Assembly: GCF_027943255.1 (NCBI RefSeq)
Contig: NC_072894.1
Coordinates: 82,685,601 to 82,749,600, forward strand
Origin: Anastrepha obliqua
Taxonomy: Eukaryota > Arthropoda > Insecta > Diptera > Tephritidae
Direction of reading: 5' to 3'
Length of the DNA: 64,000 nucleotides
Both the position numbers and the translations under genes were made by a program. The notes beneath the pieces were generated by a model that was not told where the DNA came from, searched no databases, and saw only the letters and a program-made list of their open reading frames with translations. Position 1 is the stretch's first letter. Each line of letters starts with the position of its first letter. Below, in pieces: positions 58,563-64,000 of the stretch.

Positions 58563-59419
58563 GTAACATATCTAAGTACACCCATACATATGCATGTACA
58601 CACACATATATCCACATGGTTTTGTAATAACCACTTCAATATGTGCAGCTAGGTTAGTTTTTCTACCTAAAATTTCCATATGAAAAATTGTGTTATTTAT
58701 AACTGACATGGGAGGCACTTACAATCATACACACAAACAACCATACATAGATATAAGACCATTCGGAATGCTACTTACATATACTTTTGAGAGGGGAAAG
58801 GGACTTCCGTATTGTGCGTTTATGAACTTTTATTAGAGGGCGTTGCGTCTGCGTGTGCGTCACCGCTGTCGGATGTACAGTCGAGCCTAAAGCTATGGTT
58901 GATAATGAAAATGCTGTATAATTCGTAAAAACCTTGCTTCTTAATGTCTAATTAGAGATACTTCTAATATTTCACTCTAACGGGTTACTTTGTGTGCCTA
59001 ATATGATAACCACCGATCACCGGGTGCAGTGTCCACTTGTCGCATAAAATATTATTACGAATTTTCCACTTTTAATCCAAATAAAATGCCTCACAATAAT
59101 TCCTTTGCGCTCGGCCACTGGTTGGTTAACTGAAAATTATAAATTAACACAGCTTCGTTTAAATATATAACTATCGAAATTCCTAGATTTGGCAAGTCGT
59201 ATCTTCTGCCGATTTCTGTCCCACCAAGGCGAACTATTGCTTTTTTTTGGTATCTTATTCGCTCGGTATTGTTGCCAGTCGATTCGCGAACTTTCTCGGT
59301 TTGTTACAATATTATCAGTCCACAGCAATATGGTTTTATCAAAAGATGTAAAATATTCCACTTTTTGTGGAAGATTGTCTCAACGCCTTCAAGTGGATGC
59401 CGGCTACACAAACTTCTCT

Positions 59420-59694
59420 TCTTCTTGATTGGCCCGATAATCGCTTACGTGATTTTGGCCGAGTTTAATAAAGCGCGCCAATTGGAAACACTACGTGAAG
59501 CCAAGTTCTTCTCCATCTGATCTTTTTAACGCAGAGAAGGCCTTCCTCTTCCTCTGCCTTCCACTACCACCAGCTGGTACCGCATCGAATACTTTCAGAG
59601 CCGGAGCATTTGTATCCATTAGGACAACATGACCCTGCCAACGAATCCGCTGCTCTATATTAATTTTACCAATTCTTTTATCAGGGTCCCACAT
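59420..59694 (-). pseudogene. 3' stub of the LINE at 30310-32065
   Basis: The minus-strand reading contains IRWQGHVVLMDTNAPALKVF (about 59645-59590) and the 3' end sequence cgtaagcgattatcgggcc shared with the copies at 7325 and 30310. It is 5' truncated. Confidence 0.65.
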
Positions 59695-61087
59695 ACAATC
59701 TTAACTTCTTAATGGGCCAGTTTGGATTTTCGCTCATATTTTCGGTATTGAATGCAGTCATTCCTAAGAAATAGAATGTGTTCGTTTATTCTAGAAAATA
59801 TCTCTTCCATATATATATATATTTTTTGGAACATTTGGGGCATAGCGCCCTCGTATGGCAGTATAAAATTTAGTTGCCTCCCAATTCAAAATTTTTATGT
59901 TTCTTAAATATGTAAGTATTCAAAGTTTATTTGAAATTAACAGCAAATATTGAGTCAAACATTTTTTTTTAATTTATTTATAACGGTTATTTTTACTGCA
60001 AACAAATTGAATATTACATCTGTTTAAGCAATATAAAGAAACCACTGAATTCATAAAATCATTAACTCTCATTAAGTTGAGCCGAAGAATGTCGTAAATT
60101 TTTTGTTTGCGTGACAATAGCAATAACAAATGATGTAGTGGTTATTTAATAAATCGAAAGAGGTTTTTATAATTTTGCACTCACATACACATGCACACTC
60201 ATATTCATTCAAATACTTAGAGAGAGCTGTAATTAGGCCATAATCAGTAGCGGCGGCTATGAAAAGCACCTGCCCACTTAACAAGTCCACAAATAACAGC
60301 AAGAAGCAACGAAGCATGCAACAAGAAAACGAGCAAATATGTTTTAAGAGCAACAACACCATCAAAGCTAACCAGACAAGCAACATATCGACCAATCCAT
60401 CAAATTAAAGGCAACAGGTTGTTATTGGGCAATCGTTGTAGGGACCACGCTTGCGGTTAGCTGTTGTGTTGTGTTGAATTTTCTTCGTTACATGCATTTT
60501 TTTATATACAGAAATACTTTATATAACAGTGGATTTGCAAAACGGAAGCACATTACCCAACAATAGCAACAACAAAATAATAACTAGAGTCATTTAGCAA
60601 AAATGAGGCAACGAGTGGCCTAATAAGAACTCAAATAAGTGGGCACACATACACACACTCAGCCATTGCACGCACACGCATACATAGCCAACTCACCAAA
60701 TACCTAAAAGGGACGAGTAGGCATTTCTGACGGTTGGCATACTTGTTGCTTGACTGGTTTATAGGCGCTTTTAGCCCAGAAACCGAAATAAAAGCAACAA
60801 TGCGTGGCATAGCGTCTGCGACACCGGCAGCAAGAGATAACAACTTGGTAAACCACAAAAACGCAACCTTAACCCACAACACAACGTAGCTCAAACAAGA
60901 GTAAACATGCACACAAACACATAGGGAAACAACCCTGTAGGGAAAAGCCAAACAAGTACGAAAACATTTAGTGCCGATGCTGGTATTTAATAGAAGCAAT
61001 CATACTAGTTCGTCATTGACTAAAATAATACCAATAGCAAAATGCTCGATTTGTCTGCAAATTAGTTAATTGTTTTTGTTTTTTTAG
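59695..61087. other. No recognised gene
   Basis: AT-rich and CA-rich DNA with scattered poly-T runs. Open frames (60072-60395, 60631-60999) lack recognised motifs. Confidence 0.4.
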
Positions 61088-61141
61088 ATAAGAAACTCCT
61101 CAGACTCCTCTATGGACGCACCAATGCATTGCGGTGATTAG
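61088..61141 (+). CDS. Candidate terminal exon
   Basis: A strong acceptor (gtttttgtttttttag) ends at 61087. In phase 0 the frame reads IRNSSDSSMDAPMHCGD and stops with TAG at 61139-61141. It is phase-compatible with the exon ending at 58562. No AATAAA is seen before the LINE remnant at 61183, so the 3' end of a transcript is not evident. Confidence 0.4.
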   Translation: MRNSSDSSMDAPMHCGD

Positions 61142-61182
61142 AGGGTTACGTATAAGCAGATACTGATGACTAAATTTATTTA

Positions 61183-61423
61183 TTCTTTATTTAAACGCCG
61201 CAAAACAGCCTTCCTGGGACACCTCATACGTGGAGCAAAATATGAATTACCCCAACAAATAATCGAGGGAAAAGTAGAAAGAAAAAAGGGCATACGATGA
61301 AACCAGATGTCCTGGTTGAGAAACATCCGCGAATGGGCAGGTTTGAGTACGACTGGAGAACTCATACACACAGGCCAAGACAGAGAAGCATATTCCAGTT
61401 TTATTGGGAACATAATTTAAATA
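61183..61423 (+). pseudogene. LINE ORF2 C-terminal tail
   Basis: The plus-strand frame reads KRRKTAFLGHLIRGAKYELP, then GKVERKKGIR, WLRNIREWAGLSTTGELIH and DREAYSSFIGNI before a stop at about 61420. This tail ends many insect LINE ORF2 proteins after the RT thumb. A single internal stop is present. It differs from the LINE family at 30310. Confidence 0.65.
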
Positions 61424-61959
61424 TAATAGTGTAATATAAATAAATGTGTAATAAGAAATAATTTTTATTAATAAATGTGAGCACCAGCACCCATCAATGG
61501 ATAGGCAGCTGAAGACGAAGAAATTTCTTTGAAAAACATTAAATCTCAGTCGGTCAAATAAAGGCAACATTTAATTTATACATATTTGCTTGAAATCTCT
61601 TCTCTTTATATGTATATAGCTTCGCACAGCAAGTTGGTAAAGAAAGGAATGGATTTATAGAATGGCATTCTTACACTAACTTAGTTTAAGCGTTAAAAGA
61701 AATAATTGTTATACTTTGGTAATATCGGTGCTGGTAGAGCACAACATTATTTCAGAAAAATAATAATAAATTATTAGGTAAACTGAAGCAAACACAGCGC
61801 TAGCAGCAGAGGCCTTCGGCTGTCACAAAAATATGTTCGGTAATATTCTACGGAAGGGTCGATTCAATCTAGCTATCCTATTGAGATAAATAAAAACGTG
61901 GTTCCGGGATAGATAGATGCAATAAGAATTTTAGAATATTTAATAATGGAGTACAATAT

Positions 61960-62065
61960 AGACCTTCGAGTGTATATCTGCCATGAAAAAGTTCTTCACA
62001 AACGAATATCTTCCGTTCGGAGTCAGCTTTAAACGGTAGGTCTCTCAGAAAAGGGTGTACTCGGT
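61960..62065 (+). repeat. SINE fragment
   Basis: A body piece in plus orientation (cttcgagtgtatatctgcca, gttcggagtcagcttt, ggtaggtctctcag) without the tRNA-like head. Confidence 0.6.
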
Positions 62066-62159
62066 TATTATATATATTTATATACAATATAGGCGGAATC
62101 CATGGAAATAGGAGCCTCAAGGAACATACAAATTTCGGTGCGGTTTTTCTGGGTAATTT

Positions 62160-62188
62160 TTTACTTTTACTTTTACTTTACTTTTACG
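62160..62188. repeat. TTTTAC short tandem repeat
   Basis: Five near-perfect units of tttac or ttttac. Confidence 0.8.
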
Positions 62189-64000
62189 TAACATCAAAAT
62201 AAATGTAAATAAATAAATGTATATTTGCATATTTCATGAATGCATATAGATTCAGAATCTACCATAGCCGATGAACCAGAAAGGCAATTAAGATAAGATA
62301 TAAAAACCGTGTTTTCTAAAAAAGGACCGTCACAAAAAATGTCTCGCAGCAATCGGAAACTTAAAATATAAATTCTAAATTTAACAACAATATTAATTTT
62401 TCTTAAGAATGTTTTTTGGATTTACTTATAGTTTAAGTGAGAACTAATTTTAGTTTGGTTAACCCGTTACACTGTACTTGAAAAAAGTTTAATTTAATAT
62501 TAATGTGAAATAAAATACTTTAAAACGTTGGAATGGAATGGAACTGGCGTTTTTGAACTGATCTAAAACAGTTTTTTTAGAAACATATTGACTCAAATTT
62601 TTTTTCGGCTAGCATTTGAACTGTTATTTTGCTGATGCATGGCTGGTCAATTGGCATTTCATAGTACATCGCCTATTGATCTAGGACTAATTCGCAACTA
62701 GTATTTTTCCCTGCAGGGAAATTGCTAATATTATGTGCACATATACATACATACATATATACTAATAAAAGTCGGCGTGTACACACACTTACAACGATAA
62801 CGTAGGCAACTTTTGGGGCGAGCCTTTTTGCACACGAAGATGAATTTCGTTGTGAAGTAAATGCCAAGTAACAACAACGACAATAGCAACAAAGGCGAGC
62901 AACAACTACGTCAGTTGATGAGCAAAATGACGATGATGGAGGCAGTAGCTTAGCAATGGCTGTGGTGATAGTGGCCGGTGTCAGTGGCTTTGAAGGCGAA
63001 ACCTGACCTATGTCAAGTGAAATTTCGGTGACTAACGCCTACCGCAAACAGACAACAACAAAAACAACATACTATACATACATACATGGCATTGGCGCCG
63101 ACTACGAATTGCGTACGATGTGTGGCAAAATATGAATGAACCTACGGGTTCACAAAAGGGTGGGACAAGCAAGGAGCTACACAGACGGAGTCCAGTTACG
63201 CATGCAAAACCCATAAAAGTGGCGTTGTGTGTTTTGCTTTTACTTTTTGTGTGTCTTGTGGCACAATTACATACGTACGTATATATGTGTGGAGGTATGT
63301 TTATGAAATTATTTTAGATACAAATATATACATACATATATGTAAGTACATGTGTAGGTCATAAAAAGCGTATGTAGAAATATTTAAAGCTATTTCTTGA
63401 CATGTAGGGCATCTGCGAAGCTCTAATAAAACCGTGTGAGGTATGCACACACATCATTGGGTGCCCATCAAAATTCGCTATAAAAAAAGGAATGCTCGTA
63501 AACAGAAAATCAGGGCTATTCCATGCTTAACTCTTTTTCTACTTCCGTTTTGTCTTTGAATTTCTATGTGCATATGTATGTGTAGATACATGCACGTGAT
63601 ACTCAGCCTTTATCGATCAGTGCTGCTCCTTTAACTTTTTGAAGCGCTGGGCCTTCCTTAGCATTTCCTATTGTTACTTTTCTCGAGTAAAATTCTATAC
63701 TTGCAAATAAAACCCTAAATAAAAATAAGAAAAGAATCCAAGAAACCCCAAATGCACTCACTTAAAAAACTTATTGATCTTCCTTTTTGGGCTAGTTTTT
63801 TTGTCAATTCTTTGCCATTTTCTTTTTCCCAAGGTTTGAGAAAGTCGCTTTTATATAGGCGGTCCGTTTTGACTAAGCGCTTATGCTTATATTTGTACAT
63901 ACATATATACATATGTGCATATGTATGTAGGCATTTGGCTGGGTAGGCTCTCTTGCGCCTGTAGCACTGCTTTGTTTGTGCATCGGGAATGTGACAGCGA

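Larger units (their letters stand above)
61424..64000. other. No recognised gene; SINE fragment and microsatellites
   Basis: Besides the entries below, only short frames and ATAC-type repeats were seen up to the window end. Confidence 0.4.

Noticed and set aside
58717..58780. Further gtaagt motifs on the minus strand
   Set aside because: Embedded in CATAC-type repeats with no open frame leading into them.
1..64000. CRISPR arrays, bacterial operons, tRNA or rRNA genes
   Set aside because: No regularly spaced repeats, no ribosome-binding-site-led operons and no full cloverleaf were seen. The tRNA-like boxes belong to SINEs.
1..64000. LTR retrotransposons or endogenous viral genes
   Set aside because: No paired LTRs, gag, protease or integrase motifs were recognised. 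All RT pieces are of the non-LTR type.

Overview
This window looks like AT-rich, gene-poor nuclear DNA from an insect, most likely a fly. The evidence is the ATAC/GTAT-type microsatellites, intron-style splice signals, and the transposon content. The DD41D mariner-related transposases and a recurrent tRNA-headed SINE suggest a tephritid fruit fly, but I infer this from family resemblance and could not test it. No bacterial, organellar or viral gene was recognised, and no complete ordinary host gene lies inside the window.

Most of what can be named is a layered transposon graveyard. Class II remnants are: one intact-looking mariner with matching terminal repeats (51869-53148); decayed DD34D mariners (about 21.6, 29.6, 37.4 and 41.0-42.1 kb); at least seven DD41D fragments (2.1-3.8, 27.7-28.8, 37.2, 49.1, 50.2-50.8 and 55.6-56.1 kb); and a Tc1-like relic (53.9-55.45 kb) split by a foldback element. 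Class I remnants are: a jockey-like LINE (4.4-5.9 kb) split by a SINE; a LINE with RNase H (10.9-12.5 kb); a third LINE family with one long copy (30.3-32.1 kb) and several 3' stubs (7.3, 27.1 and 59.4 kb); and three further LINE C-terminal pieces (36.4, 56.3 and 61.2 kb). The SINE has about eight copies, three of them with clear target-site duplications.

Between the repeats are short segments that look like exons of genes with very large introns. The strongest is a 96-base minus-strand exon with consensus splice sites on both sides (50925-51020). A canonical recursive (ratchet) splice site lies on the same strand at 4028-4036, which would fit a minus-strand intron tens of kilobases long. On the plus strand, a signal-peptide-like first exon (48486-48549), an internal exon (58501-58562) and a terminal exon (61088-61141) are compatible in phase and together would encode a secreted peptide of about 59 residues. 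A 21-base microexon candidate (40181-40201), a two-exon membrane-protein segment on the minus strand (about 34.7-35.2 kb) and several possible terminal exons were also seen. All exon calls rest on splice signals and open frames read by eye, and some of the weaker ones are probably chance.
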